DNA of 64,000 bases from Pelomyxa schiedti (lineage: Eukaryota; Evosea; Pelobiontida; Pelomyxidae). Shown one piece after another: positions 1 through 11,110 of the stretch. Position numbers and translations under genes: made by a program. Every line of letters begins with the position of its first letter. Position 1 is the first letter of the stretch. Below the pieces are notes generated by a model. It was given only the letters and a program-made list of their open reading frames with translations. It was not told the origin of the DNA and did no database searches. Location of the stretch: contig JAHLWZ010000448.1 in the NCBI GenBank assembly GCA_020536535.1, positions 1,786-65,785 on the forward strand. Reading direction: 5' to 3'.

Positions 1-110
1 TGAGGTTTCCTCTTTCTCGTTGTGTAGCAGTAACTGTCACTTAGGAATTTAACAGCGGAATGTGAACTAAAGAACGAGTCCAGGTTCTTGCCAGTTTGCT
101 CTTGTGAAAC
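1..110. repeat. 110-bp direct repeat, copy 1 (partial methyltransferase exon)
   Basis: This stretch is identical base for base to 1316-1425. In the second copy it spans the last bases of one methyltransferase exon, a 40-base intron and most of the next exon. Here the same segment runs into unrelated sequence after base 110, so it is a fragment of that gene. It begins at the window edge and may extend further left. Confidence 0.9.
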
Positions 111-170
111 CAAATACCAGGCCCACACCTGGGCCAAATTGTTTGTCACCTTATGTCCCTTGTTTGTTAG

Positions 171-575
171 GGGTTCCAAAGTGTCTCCTTGGACAGAAAA
201 AGCGTGTTCATTGTGAGGGTGATTTTTGACTATGGCAGAAAGAGGGCAGTACTAAAAGTTACCCAAGGTGTGGGACACGCCTCTGTTCTGAGGGAAGAGG
301 CCGAACACTTACTTCAAGTCAGTGACTCTGAATTCATAATCTCAATCTTCCACCTACCACCGACTTTTGAAGTCTGGGACTACAACCACACAGAAGCACC
401 ACTGAGGATTGTCCAAGACAGTCGGACATACTCAGCGGACTCTGGATTCCTGGTTGAGCGTTCAGCGGACCTCCTCAAAGTTTCCGAGGCCTCATCTGGG
501 CTCGTTGTTCTAACCTTGAAGGTGCCGTCCACATTCTGGTACTTTATGAAGGTGTTCTCGTTCCCAGCCCTGTGA
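171..575 (+). CDS. C-terminal exon of an unrecognised protein, possibly propeller-like
   Basis: An open frame follows a good acceptor (TTGTTTGTTAG, ending at 170) and encodes about 134 residues ending ...KVFSFPAL. It has no ATG near its start, so it is read as the last exon of a gene whose earlier exons lie left of the window or were lost at the repeat junction. The product alternates short beta-strand-like blocks (SVFIVRVIFDY, FIISIFHL, GLVVLTLKV). The pattern resembles the C-terminal part of the protein at 42867-44156. I do not recognise a domain, and the family link is by eye only. Confidence 0.45.
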   Translation, partial: GFQSVSLDRKSVFIVRVIFDYGRKRAVLKVTQGVGHASVLREEAEHLLQVSDSEFIISIFHLPPTFEVWDYNHTEAPLRIVQDSRTYSADSGFLVERSADLLKVSEASSGLVVLTLKVPSTFWYFMKVFSFPAL

Positions 576-628
576 ACAAAGAAGGGGGAAATGCAAAACA
601 ACCACGAGTATTTTCAAAGCAGAAAAAG

Positions 629-1717
629 ATGGGGGACGTGAAGCGGCACTACGACGATCTGTTGTCGGACGTGTACACGTGGTACGCTGCAGGAGGGAGA
701 ACAACAGCTGACTACGACGCGAGATGTGACCAGTACAAGGAATACTTTGCCTCAGTGCTGCAAGCCACACCCGGTAGCTACCTGTTATCTACTTGTTTAC
801 TTTTTTTACTTTTTTTGCTTTTTTGTTTTTTTTGTTTTTGTTGTTGATTGACTTCCTGGAGGAGGTGGGAATAAGAATGGAGGTGTGGCTGTGGATTTGG
901 GGTGTGGAAGTGGACTGCAGAGTATACCACTTAGTGTGATGGGCTATAATGTGGTTTCTATTGATTTGTGTGATCGGCTGCTTCAAGAACTACAGCGCCA
1001 CGCAGAAAGGCACAGCGTGACTTCTAGTATGTCCCTTTTTTAAAATTCCCCCAACGGTAAGTGACCTTTAGGAATAAGACCATTTAGTGGGGACATAATG
1101 CAATTTCAAACTTACCTCCGAGAAGCATCCATACCAGAAATCAATCTTGCAGTTTGCATGGTTGATACAATTCTCCATTTACCTTCAAAAGAGCACGTCC
1201 GTTTGCTGTTCTCTAACGTGTTCTCTTCACTTGTAAGGCTGCCTTCCTGTTCCTACATTTTCATTTGTCGTTAATCCTCTGGAAAAGGCTTCTGGGGGTT
1301 CCTTTATCTTGTCACTGAGGTTTCCTCTTTCTCGTTGTGTAGCAGTAACTGTCACTTAGGAATTTAACAGCGGAATGTGAACTAAAGAACGAGTCCAGGT
1401 TCTTGCCAGTTTGCTCTTGTGAAACGAAGGTAATCTTGAAAGGGCACGGTATCTGTAATTGATGTACGGCCCCCAAATAGATATTCACCTGCTTTCTGGA
1501 GTATTTCCCCGACTATGTCAATGTACACGACCTCATTCACGAACTCGTGAGTGAACCCGATGGCACAAAACACTGGGTGCAGAAGTGCAGCAGCTACCAC
1601 AAGCTACGACTTCACCCCACAGCGGAAGTCATTGAAATGCTCAAGGCTGTTGGCTTCTCCATTTCTGACCACCGCGTTATACGTGGAATGTCCCACATTT
1701 GTGCAACAAAGCCCTGA
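629..1717 (+). CDS. class I SAM-dependent methyltransferase
   Basis: Six exons are inferred at 629-773, 862-1026, 1072-1232, 1288-1319, 1360-1429 and 1481-1717; all join in frame. The product is about 230 residues. Exon 2 carries the SAM-binding motif I, VDLGCGSG, followed by an acidic end of strand 2 (VVSIDL). Later come HDLIHEL and a C-terminal block ending MSHICATKP, where small-molecule methyltransferases of this type usually place the final sheet strands. The start ATG is chosen because upstream in-frame sequence has no other ATG. Intron 4 is only 40 bases and begins GTTTCC, a weak donor. The substrate cannot be told from sequence. A fragment of this gene is repeated at 1-110. Confidence 0.8.
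1316..1425. repeat. 110-bp direct repeat, copy 2 (inside methyltransferase gene)
   Basis: Identical to 1-110, about 1.3 kb away. This copy sits in the complete methyltransferase gene, covering the end of exon 4, intron 4 and most of exon 5. Perfect identity across intron and exon implies a recent duplication, gene conversion or an assembly artefact. Confidence 0.9.
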
Positions 1718-2004
1718 GTACATCGATTCGCCAACAGCCTTAAACCTTGTCCCACAATTACATCTCGCCACCCGCTTAAAAGTGCACTTTGACGAGTTCC
1801 AAGATGGAAGGGCGCGTGATGACAAATTTTAGCAGGAAAAAGATGACTTGCAAGTATTCTTACTGTCTGACTTTTTTTTTTCCACTGGTAATAGCATAGC
1901 ATAACACACTGTGAGTGACAACTCTAAGTTCAAAACAACTGAGATCTGTACCAAAAAGTGCCCGTTGGACCACAATTCCAAAAAAAATAAAAACAAACAA
2001 CGAA
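1718..2004. other. intergenic region
   Basis: Short spacer between the methyltransferase stop and the actin-bundling gene. It contains T-rich and A-rich tracts (around 1871 and 1980) but no supported gene. It should hold the 3' end of one transcript and the promoter of the next. Confidence 0.5.
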
Positions 2005-3570
2005 ATGGCATCCAAGATCCCACCGGCTCTCATCGAAAAGTGGAACGTGCGTACTCCAGTTCTTTTCTATGTGGTTTATAGTGTTGTGATGCCGTGGTTT
2101 TTTCCCCTTCTCCTCGTCTCTCTTCCCCCTATCGACTTTTTTTTTTCCCCCCCAGTTCATTTCGGGGTTGCCCTACGCTGCCCAATGCAAATGGGTCATG
2201 AATGGTTTCTGGGACAGGCTCGAAAATGAGGGCGAGCAAATCTGGACATGGTGCCAGACCTTCTCCAAGTTGGACCAGGAGAAGGGCGCCGCCGGAAACC
2301 AACTGGACGAGGTTTTTCTCTCTTTCTCCTCGTTTTTTAGCGAGGAAGAATGTTATTGGACTTGGCTAACTTTGGACAGTTCTGGTCTCACAAGTTCTTG
2401 GAATCTCTTGGTGAGACAATGACTGTCATAGGTATTTGTATTGTTTTAGAGGCACTGTTGCTCAACCAACAAACAGAAATGCGAGAGAAATTCAGAACTA
2501 TAGATGCTGACTATAATAAGAAAATGTTGGTACCATCTTGATGCGGAGGCATCTTATCGTTTTGCAGGTCCATGATTGAGTACTTGATCTACAAATACAA
2601 GTTCCCCATCCCAGCTGTCATTAATGCTCCCCAAGGAGAGAATAAAGGTTCTCGATAATTATATGTACCTTCGAAATAACGTTTTTACAGAAGCTATAAA
2701 CCATGCACAGTCAATGGTAGACTCTGCCCAGCGTGCTATGGAAGAGATGAATCAGAAGCTGGAGCAGTCTTCAGCTGCTGCCGCACAGGCGAAGTCCACT
2801 GCCGATGTTGCCTCTAAGGCGGCCGAAGTTGCTCTTGCTGCTGCCCAAGAGGATAAGGTTTCTCTAACTTTGAAACAACCAAACAAAGTAACACTTCTCA
2901 AGAGGGCGCTTGATGATCTCCGCTCGCAAGAAGATAGCTACAAAAAACAAATGGCTGACCTTGAAGCGATAAAAGGTATTATTCTATATACTGCCAGTTA
3001 CTCACTATATTTTAGGAGATATGTCCGTTGGTGTTGTGCGAAGAAATAAAGCTGCAAACGAGGTATTACTACCATTTTTTCTTCTGGTGTCTAACCATAA
3101 GACAGTTGGATCAGTTGAAGGGGAAAGACCCTGTGTGCACGGTATTTGTTTTTACTTCATCTCACATTTCCTGTAGCTTCCCTTGAGCAAAGCCAAGATT
3201 ACTCAGCAAGCCACACTAAAGAAATCAGAGAAGGTTTCCTTTTAAACCACCTTTTAATAAAGAAATAAAATTTTTCAAGGCTCGTGCTTTGGCAGAGGAG
3301 GCAAAGGCCAAGGCCAATGCTGATGCTGAGGCTGCAGAGGCAGCAGAACAAGCAGCAAGGGTATTCATCTCGTAGCGTATTATGTTACGCTCACTTGATC
3401 ATGTATAGGCATCCGTTCAGGAGGCAGAGAGGCAGCTTCAAGCAGCCAATGACGAGCTCGAGCGTGCAAAGAAACTCGGAGGTGTTGCCAATGGTGACAT
3501 TTGGTGGCTGCAACGCGAAATTGCCGAGAAGAAAAAGTACCTCCCTAAAGGAAGGGCCTCCCGCACATAA
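2005..3570 (+). CDS. abpB: Ca2+-regulated 34-kDa actin-bundling protein homologue
   Basis: Exons can be traced at 2005-2070, 2156-2311, 2341-2525, 2568-2647, 2691-2857 and several more to the TAA at 3570. The protein starts MASKIPPALIEKW. An EF-hand loop, DADYNKKMSMIE, is formed across the exon 3/4 junction and has acidic or polar residues at positions 1, 3, 5 and 12. It is followed by IEYLIYKYKF, as in the Dictyostelium p34 bundler. The second half is Ala/Glu/Lys-rich coiled coil. The end has the family signature GDIWWLQREIAEKKK before a basic tail. The family cross-links actin filaments in the cortex and filopodia and is inhibited by Ca2+. This family is best known in amoebozoans, which supports the taxonomic guess. 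The gene symbol is by analogy to Dictyostelium. Confidence 0.85.
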
Positions 3571-3704
3571 ATGCGAAGTAGAAATACACGCCTGACCAAG
3601 GCCAACACAACAAAAAACAAAATAAGGGAACCAAACAAAAAAAGATAAATTTTATTTTTTTTTCCTTCCCTATTTGAGTTTATTCTATCACTTGGGAGAA
3701 CGTC

Positions 3705-6641
3705 TCAAGGAAAAGAACTGAACTTACTCCTCATTTCCAACCTGCCGGCACTACGTAGTTGCTCGATAATGTTTTGGAACCATTCTTGACCTCTCACATT
3801 GGCAAAATCAGGGTCTGGAAAAATGAAAATGTGGTATGGTAATGGAATAATGGTAGTGATACCTTCCTCCAGGGACTGAACTGAAGTGTGCGGATACTCG
3901 AGGGCACGGAATACCCATTTTTTACATTTTTCACTCTGAGTGTGTTTCAGTAGTTGGAGTGTATTTGGTGGGAAGAGGCATACATTATTTACAATAGAGT
4001 ACACACAGGCAATGTTATAGGATGCCAGATACCTATTCTTCATCATTTTGAAGAGTGATATGGCTTCCGCGAAATGGTCTTGGGCAGCTGGGTTCCTACT
4101 AAGAAAGTTCTAAGGGTATCGGGTAGTACCTTGCTGGTCGGGTAGGAAACGAGCCATCCAGACTTTGGCAATTGCCGCATCGCAAATGATGTCTTTCTAA
4201 GATCACAAAAGGAGAAATTACGATTACCAACAAATAGAATGGGGCTCTCTACTGGGGGATTGTAATGTTGTGCACGCTCCAATTTTTCTGCAGCCTGTGC
4301 TAAGAGAGTGGCAATAAGTTCGTTTCCAACATCCAAGAACAACTTCCGTACTGTTTTAGCCTGGAAGAATGTAAATAATTTTTGTCGTTCTCAGATTCAC
4401 CTTTTTTATCAGCGCATTTCCCCAGATTTGGTAGAACTTCCATAATTGATTACTAGGAACACTCCCATGGTTAAGCTCTACTTTGAGTGATGTAAGTGCA
4501 GTATCAAACGCCGGTAGTATTCGTCTGGGAAAATGAGGAGAGGTGGGGTTACAAGTTCACTCATACGATTTTGCTACTGGCACAATCGAAGGACAATTCT
4601 TCAGACAGGCACAGATTGTATGAATCAACTTTGGCACGGCACTGTATGTCGAATGGCTGCCAGAAAGATGGTGTTGGTGTACTTTTTTACAGGAAAACCT
4701 AGTAAAACCTTGATTTCCCTAACAGTTCCATAATCAAAATAGCACCATCGAACAGTTCTTCCCATGGGACAGGAAAACCCCTAACATGCAAGTGAGAAGA
4801 AACCTAATTGAGGGAGGGAAGTACATGCGCAGAAGTGAAGTTTGGAGGCCTGTTAGAAATGACGCTTCTAATAAAATTGGCAAGGCAGAGGGAGCTGTAT
4901 GTATCTTAGTTGCCTTTTTCCTGTTATAAAACAGAAATCCTGAGAGGTAACTGACCCGCATAACGGACTTCCGAATGTGATTGGGGATAGTGGACAATTG
5001 AGGTTCTTTGCAGAGGTATCTTATGATCTGTACTGAAGTGTTTTCTCTTGGAAGTGTGAGGCATAATTCCTATAAGTATTTAAAGGTGCAAAGGTAACAA
5101 AGCTAGTTTATAGTACTTCAGAAAGGCTCAGAAGAAGAACATGTAGTTCTTGACCTTTTTCTTGAAGTTCGGGATATGAACTAAGGCAATAGCGTGCAGC
5201 AACCTAAAGGAAAGTTAAATCCACTGCACCATACAATTCTAACAAACCATGTCTAGACATTGGAAAAATTTAGCGAACGAAGCTTCAGTACCGATAGCCT
5301 TGGCTGCACCCTCCTCCTTATCAAGGAAATAAGCCGCACTTGTTGTGCAGATCTTCAGTTCTTGTCTTGGTGCCCTGAACTCTGTGAGGGGAAAAACCCT
5401 ATAAGGAGAAATACTGACAGCCAATCCAAGGGATTTATTTCTGCGTCTCTGTTTGCTTGTTGGGGGGAAGAAAAAAAAGAAGAGAATAAAACGCCAGACC
5501 TTCTCTTGTACAGGTCTTTCCATGTCAATGGGTGATCTGATGCATAGACTACTGTATAGTAATCCCGACCAAGTAAAAAGGGAGGTTCGTCACACTTGAG
5601 CTTGGTTGCATATGTTGTTTCAACCAGAGCTTGCTCGCCTTCCATACCAGAAGAGGAACAAGAAGTCGAGGGGACGGGGGGAGGACACAGCGAAGGACCA
5701 GTAAGTCTTGATTGCTGCTCCGATGCTTGAATATCCAATTTATCAATCAAGGGGTCCCCTGAGTCTCGCGACACTTTAGTGGCACGGACTGAACCAACTT
5801 CACTGATAGGAGCAACATCAACGTCAACCCCCTCATGGCCAGTGCCACTGGCATTCGTACTAGTAGCGGCAGAAGCAGTACAAGTGTCCAAAAGAGGAGG
5901 AATATCCTCAGAAGTACCTCCCCAAGCACCGCCTGCCGCCTCTTCCCCCTCTCCCTCTCCCTCTCCCTCTCCCTCTTCTTCTCCATCCCCATCCCCCTCA
6001 CCATCCACATACACACTCTCAACCTCAGTGTCGGTGTCACCACCACCATCACCACCATCACCACCACCGGGTACGGTGTCTGGGGCGGATTCTGCGGGAT
6101 CCCCGGGGGCCATTGAGACGTCGTCGCCGTAGGCACCTTCGCCGTCGGCGTAGTCCCCCCACATCTCCAACGGCAACGGCAACGGCTCGACGGACACCGC
6201 GAACATTCCACCAGAGTTATCCGTAGCGGTCTCGGTCTCGACCTCGGCCTCGGACTCCGTCTCTGCGTCGACGCCAGCGACATCGGTGCCAGTGGCAGCA
6301 GTAGACGAAGACGCAGTTGTCGAGGAATGAGATGGCGTGCCTGCGTCCGTGGGAGAAGGCGAGGGAGGCTCCTTGGACGACAACGACGACGAGGAGGAGG
6401 CAGCAGCAGCAGCAGCCGCTGCAGCGACCTCGGCGGCGAAGTGGTCGTTGAGCGCGTTGGGCGGGGGGTACTTGAGGCCCCCGTAGTCGCGGGCGTAGAG
6501 GGCCGCCCACGTGGCGTCCGCGTCGCAGAGCGCCCGCAGGCGGCGGGACGCGCGGGCCAGCGACGACCCCACCTCCCGCGCCCCGCAGTGCGCGACGATC
6601 AGCCACAGTATCCCATCATCCAGGTCCAGCAACGACGACAT
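3705..6641 (-). CDS. F-box protein with TPR-like C-terminus
   Basis: The product starts MSSLLDLDDG; residues 5-50 fit an F-box (leucine-rich helices ending WAALYARDYGG), the motif that docks on SKP1 in SCF ubiquitin ligases. Residues about 65-300 are disordered: an Ala run, Ser/Pro/Thr and a GEGEGE stretch coded by a CTCCCT-type microsatellite. A second block, LTWKDLYKRR, resembles the end of an F-box. Downstream exons (5230-3705) are short and AT-rich and give helical repeats. The last ones read HFAEAISLFKMMKNRYLASYNIACVYS and DPDFANVRGQEWF, a TPR-like pattern. The 3' exon borders are less certain than the 5' part. The start is only 86 bases from the stop of the upstream same-strand gene. 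Confidence 0.6.
5943..5985. repeat. CTCCCT microsatellite coding a Gly-Glu run
   Basis: Repeats of CTCCCT on the plus strand encode the GEGEGEGE segment of the minus-strand F-box protein. It keeps frame and is likely length-polymorphic. Confidence 0.85.
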
Positions 6642-6727
6642 CACCGCCCCCAACTTGTTTTTTTTTGGGATGGTTTTGACCGTTTCGGGAAAAAAAAAAA
6701 CGTCTGCTAAACAACCGAGGAAGGGGT

Positions 6728-9354
6728 TTAGAAGAGGGCGAAAGGTTGGCCAACACTCTTCGAGACCCAAGGGGTTTGTTGGTACTTAGAAAGTCCTTGC
6801 ACCATGACGATGACACTGTCGACGAGATCGTTGAAGGAAGTGCCGGGCTTTGTTTGTTCCAAAACTACACAACGTGGTGAGATGAGTCCAAAGTATTGGA
6901 GCAGCTTTACCTTCCATCAGGCATCCAGTGAAGAATCCGTGGTTTCTCCTGTTTGGCAGTTTACATTCGTCTCTTGTGAGCTTTCCTTTTCGTGTTCGTA
7001 AGCTGGTGCTAATAAAGAAAGAAAAAAACGAAAAGAAAACCTGGGCTTGTGGGATACAAAACAAAGCATCCATGTGGGAATTCTTCCTTTGCCAAGTCTA
7101 GCTTTCTTTTTGCTCCAAATCCCCGCATCTGGCCAATAAAAAATAAGTAAGGAGGAACAAGACAAGTAGAAGTGCTGCATACCCTCTCCTCATCCGTGTC
7201 ATCTGATTGACGGCAAGCATCAAGGATGCAAATCACCATGTCCGAGTGTTTCTTCAATCCATCCAAAATGTCCCCAAGCATGGGTGCTCTGAACTTCAAA
7301 ACATCAAAGTTTGTGCTGGTGAAAGCTGTTTCATCCTCAGTCATCATCAAGAAATTGTGCCCCTTCATTTGCCTCCCGTGCCCAGCAAAGAAAAACATGC
7401 TTGCAATCTGAACAGTGTCAGGAGTTGGTGAAGGGTGACTTGTACTGCGTTCCTTACCTTATTCTTGGCTTTCTTTGCAGCTTTCAGAGTTTCCTTGAAT
7501 TTCTCGAGGTGACAAACAAATTCCTGAAGTGAGGGAATATTTTTGAGGTGTGTCACTTCAAATTTGCACACTCCTTCAAGAAACTGAACCAGTGATTACA
7601 TTGTTAAAGTGATGTAAAAAATTCAAGGAAGAAACCTGCGATAATTCTGCTGCATCATGGAGTGTGTTCTGCAATGGAGATTGGCAATAAGCTCCATTCC
7701 CAACAACAAAGGCGAAACACTTGAAATTTAAGTTATTTAGAGTGCTCGGAAGCCTTTCAGATGGCAGTGGTGAAGCAGGGGATATGCTGTTATTTGAGAG
7801 GGCTCGAATTTCTTCAATGATAAATTCTGCATCTCCGACAACTATTCCAAGGGCACACAGCTGGGCCACTGTGTAATTGGTAAGAGTTCTCCCACGTAAT
7901 TTATTGGCCCTGATTATGTCAATGCAAGGTTGCTCAACACCAACACCCGCAAGCCACTCACACACTTCATCCACACTAGCAGTTTGAAGCTGAAAACGAG
8001 TTCCCGTTCCCGTTTCAATGGAAGGTGTTGATGACTGCACAGTAGAAGGCTCATTCAGCATTACACTTCTGCACAGTGATGATGGATTTTGACATGCTGA
8101 TGCTGCCTGTGTGGAAGCAATAGGATTAACGGGCGCTTCTATCGTTGCGGGAACGATTGCTGGTTCGACAATGGGTGTGCTTAGGGGGCGATGGGGTGCT
8201 GTTGGTTTGGGTTCAGCCCCTTCTGATGTCAAAAACGCGGTCGGGACTGTGACAGTCTTCGAGGTCAAAATGCCGTCCTCATATCTAACTTGAAACTTCA
8301 TTCCAGTGCGTGGTTCAGACATGACACCTTCCCCATGAAGTACAGGGAAGAAGGAAGTTGTTTTTGTCTTGCGGCATATCCATGTGCACACTGTAACCGA
8401 CTCAACTGCGGCAGCAGAGGATTCTGTTGGGACATGTGTTGGTTCACTTGGATGAGGGGATACATAATATTGAGTTACCACAGCAACCGGGTTTGCCGCA
8501 TCAGGTTTATCTTCCACCCAATGGCACTTGAGAGTGCGGCTTCCATCAACCCACGAGTACGTCATTTCCCCTTGCCTCCAGCCATTTCTGAAAGTGCCGG
8601 TAGTGCTGTATGCACCACAATCGTCGGACGCAGGATACTCGAACGTAACACAGCCTTCCAGGGCGCCCTTGTTCCATTCGCCGCTGCACACGACGCCGTC
8701 GAGCCACCTGAGGGAGCCAGGCCCGTGCTTCTTGTCGGCGTCCCAGCGCCCGTCGTACACGGATCCGTCGGACGCGGACTTGTAGGTGCCCCTGCCGGAC
8801 CTGTGGCCCCACTTCCACTCGCCGTCGTACACGCCGCCGTCCGACAGCGTCAGCACGCCGCTGCCGTGGCGCCGGTCTTCCTCCCACTCGCCGTCGTACA
8901 CGGCGCCGTCGGGGGCGGTGTGGCGCCCGCGGCCGTGCATCTGGCCGTACTTCCACTCGCCGGTGTACGTGGAGCCGTCGCGGAACCGCCGCGTGCCGGC
9001 GCCGTGGAACCCGCCGCGCAGCCACGCGCCCTCGTACGAGGCGCCCGACGGCGGCGGCTGGGACTCGCAGCCAGTGCCGTCCGGGGCGTCGTCGCGCCAC
9101 TCGCCGTCGTACACGGTGCCGTCCGACGAGCGCTGGACGCCGCGGCCGTCGCGCTTGCCGGCCCTCCAGTCCCCGGTGTAGGTGCCGCCGTTGGTGTACT
9201 TGAGCGTGCCGACGCCGTGGGGCTGCCCGTTGACCATCTGCCCGGTGTACGACCCAACGCTGGTCGTGGTTGTGGCGGTAGCGTCGCCGTCCAAGGGAGC
9301 GCGGGGGCCTTCGCCGTTCCCCTTGTTGTTACTGCCCCACAAGTACCTCCACAT
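6728..9354 (-). CDS. MORN-repeat / SAM domain / caspase-like peptidase (C14) fusion
   Basis: The product starts MWRYLWGSNN. Residues about 36-238 are eight or more MORN repeats (for example GTYTGDWRAGKRDGRG), which usually bind membranes or scaffold proteins. Residues about 456-518 form a SAM domain (VDEVCEWLAGVGVEQPCIDI ... LCALGIVVGDAEFIIEEI). From about 545 comes a caspase-fold domain: FAFVVGNGAY, the catalytic His in FFAGHGRQ (near 7380), and the catalytic Cys in ILDACR (near 7215). Later exons give HGCFVLYPTSPG, HGFFTGCLMEG and the typical end YQQTPWVSKS before the TAA at 6728-6730. Both members of the His-Cys dyad are present, so it should be active. Several introns split the peptidase half, while the first ~1.7 kb is one exon. 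The MORN exon is strikingly GC-rich. The architecture suggests a SAM-controlled, membrane-sensing protease. Confidence 0.85.
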
Positions 9355-10169
9355 CGGCAGTAACGATTCACTACTAAAAAGTTTTTCTCTTTGTTCTTCT
9401 GGGGCACAGAAAGGAGGCCGTGTTTTGTGCATCGAGTGTGCAAGATACGTGGTCTGGGTGAGGGACGGTGTGGACTGACAACGAGGTTGTTCTCATATCC
9501 ACCACGTAACACTCGTACATCGGTTCGCCGACAGGGGTTTCCGAACATCTACGGGTGTGCCTCGACATCGTTTGCGTGACATGGTGGGGGTCTGGCGACG
9601 TGGTGAGCCGCGCCTGCCCTAAACAGAGGCCCACCACAAGAACAAAAAGTGCTACCTTTGTTGTTGCGAGCCCTTTTTCTGGGGGTGATTGGTGGGGTCA
9701 CATGTTCATATACACCCATACAAACCTTAACACCTCCACCACTTTCTGCTACGTTGGACCACCCTCAGCACGACACCTGCCATTGCGATCACCTATTTCA
9801 CTTAGAGATGGTGGAGAGGGTACGTAATCAACAACTACGGTACCTTCAAATCAAACAAGTTCCATCTTCAGTGTCAGTTGACAACAAAAAAAGGTGCCAA
9901 AATGATAACTTTAGGACACACAAACCCAAAGATCCTGAACTTAACCTTGAACAATTTTGTTATAACTTGCTCTAAAAAAGGTGGTATTAGTTATATCTAC
10001 CTCTTATTTACTTTTCTTAAAAGAGATAGACAAGAATTGGAGGGTCCGCTATATATGACAAATTTTTTATGTCATCTTTACACTGGAGGTTGTTACTTAC
10101 CCCAAAAACACACACCATCAATATTTGGACTGTACTAAGGTTTGTTTAATTACAAAGTTTTTTCCTTCA
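9355..10169. other. gene-poor region
   Basis: No supported gene. The first few hundred bases must include the promoter of the MORN-caspase gene. Short open frames on both strands have no recognisable domain. The right part (9840-10169) is AT-rich and may be degraded upstream sequence of the transposase remnant. Confidence 0.4.
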
Positions 10170-11110
10170 CATACTCACCAGGCAATCATTACTAAATGGC
10201 AATGGAAAGTTATTGCAGAGGTATTTAATCTTTAAAGTTTGATTTATCTAAGGTAATAAGGGTCCCTGATGGTGCTTCCAATATGGAGTCATCGGGTCGA
10301 CAAATGAACCACCTTTGGGTTCATTGTTATCCTCACTGTTTGAACCTTTGTATGCAAGAAACATTACCACAGCCTCTTCTTGCAAAGGTTAGATAAATTT
10401 TTTTTTTGTCACCTTTAATATCCAAATAGATTAATGCCCTTGTCAGTAAGAGTCGACGCTCACCTAAGCGAAGTGAGATCTTGAAACAATATTGCACAGA
10501 AGAAGAACCCTACCACCAACCAAAGCCTGTATACTTTGAGTTCCTTACTTTTGTAATAGAATAACTTTTTGGAGACTTTTAATTCTTCATTGACTCATCT
10601 AAAGGCTATGAATCCCTGTTACTTCCGCCCTTGCTGATCCTGACAGTAGTTTTACACTAAAGCGTAAACAAGACTTGTCCACTTCAGAGTGGAATGACTT
10701 GAGGCGTTAACACTATTGTTACAGGGTCCTTATGAGGTTTTTCTTTTATTGGTTGTTCATTTTTTCACTCTTACAAGGTAGCTTTACATTTACAGTCTGA
10801 TAAGATGACTTGAGCTTTGGCATATCAGGCAATACAAGCCTTACAGCAAGACCTTTTGCAACCCATATACTTTTCCCCAAGAATTTTAAAGTTGTTTGTA
10901 TCTTTTTCTTCTGTTGTGACTTATTCCTCACAGTGTCACTGCATAGACGAGCCGCCAAAATATATTACAGGAAATTCAGCAACGGTTTTCTTTGAGCGGT
11001 AACACAGACCTGAATAGAATTACAAAAGCTGCCTTATGTTTAGATCTTCACACAAAAGACCTAGTTTTCTGCTCTGAGGAATTGAAACAGGTTAAATAAG
11101 CGATGGAGAA
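10170..11110 (+). pseudogene. decayed hAT-family transposase
   Basis: Several plus-strand pieces in different frames match the order expected of hAT/DUF659 transposases. VPDGASNMESSGRQMNHLWV and HCYPHCLNLCM (10262-10385) come first, then INALVSKSRRSPKRSEILKQ (10431-10492), LSTSEWNDLRR (near 10680), YQAIQALQQDLLQPI (near 10830), and TKAALCLDLHTKDLVF (near 11030). They are separated by stops and frame changes, and no complete frame exists. One gap (about 10388-10430) could be an intron (GTTAGA...AAATAG). I did not find convincing terminal inverted repeats or target-site duplications. Confidence 0.6.

Noticed and set aside
1-1425. Direct repeats as transposon LTRs
   Set aside because: Only 110 bp, lacking LTR ends, and the interior is a methyltransferase gene with intron-exon structure, not retroelement genes.
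5747-6283. 178-residue minus-strand frame rich in Arg
   Set aside because: Alternate frame of the F-box exon; caused by the CTCCCT and GC-rich repeats.
8290-9363. Plus-strand 357-residue open frame
   Set aside because: It is antisense to the MORN repeats. The periodic GC-rich DNA keeps several frames open; the minus-strand frame has real domains.
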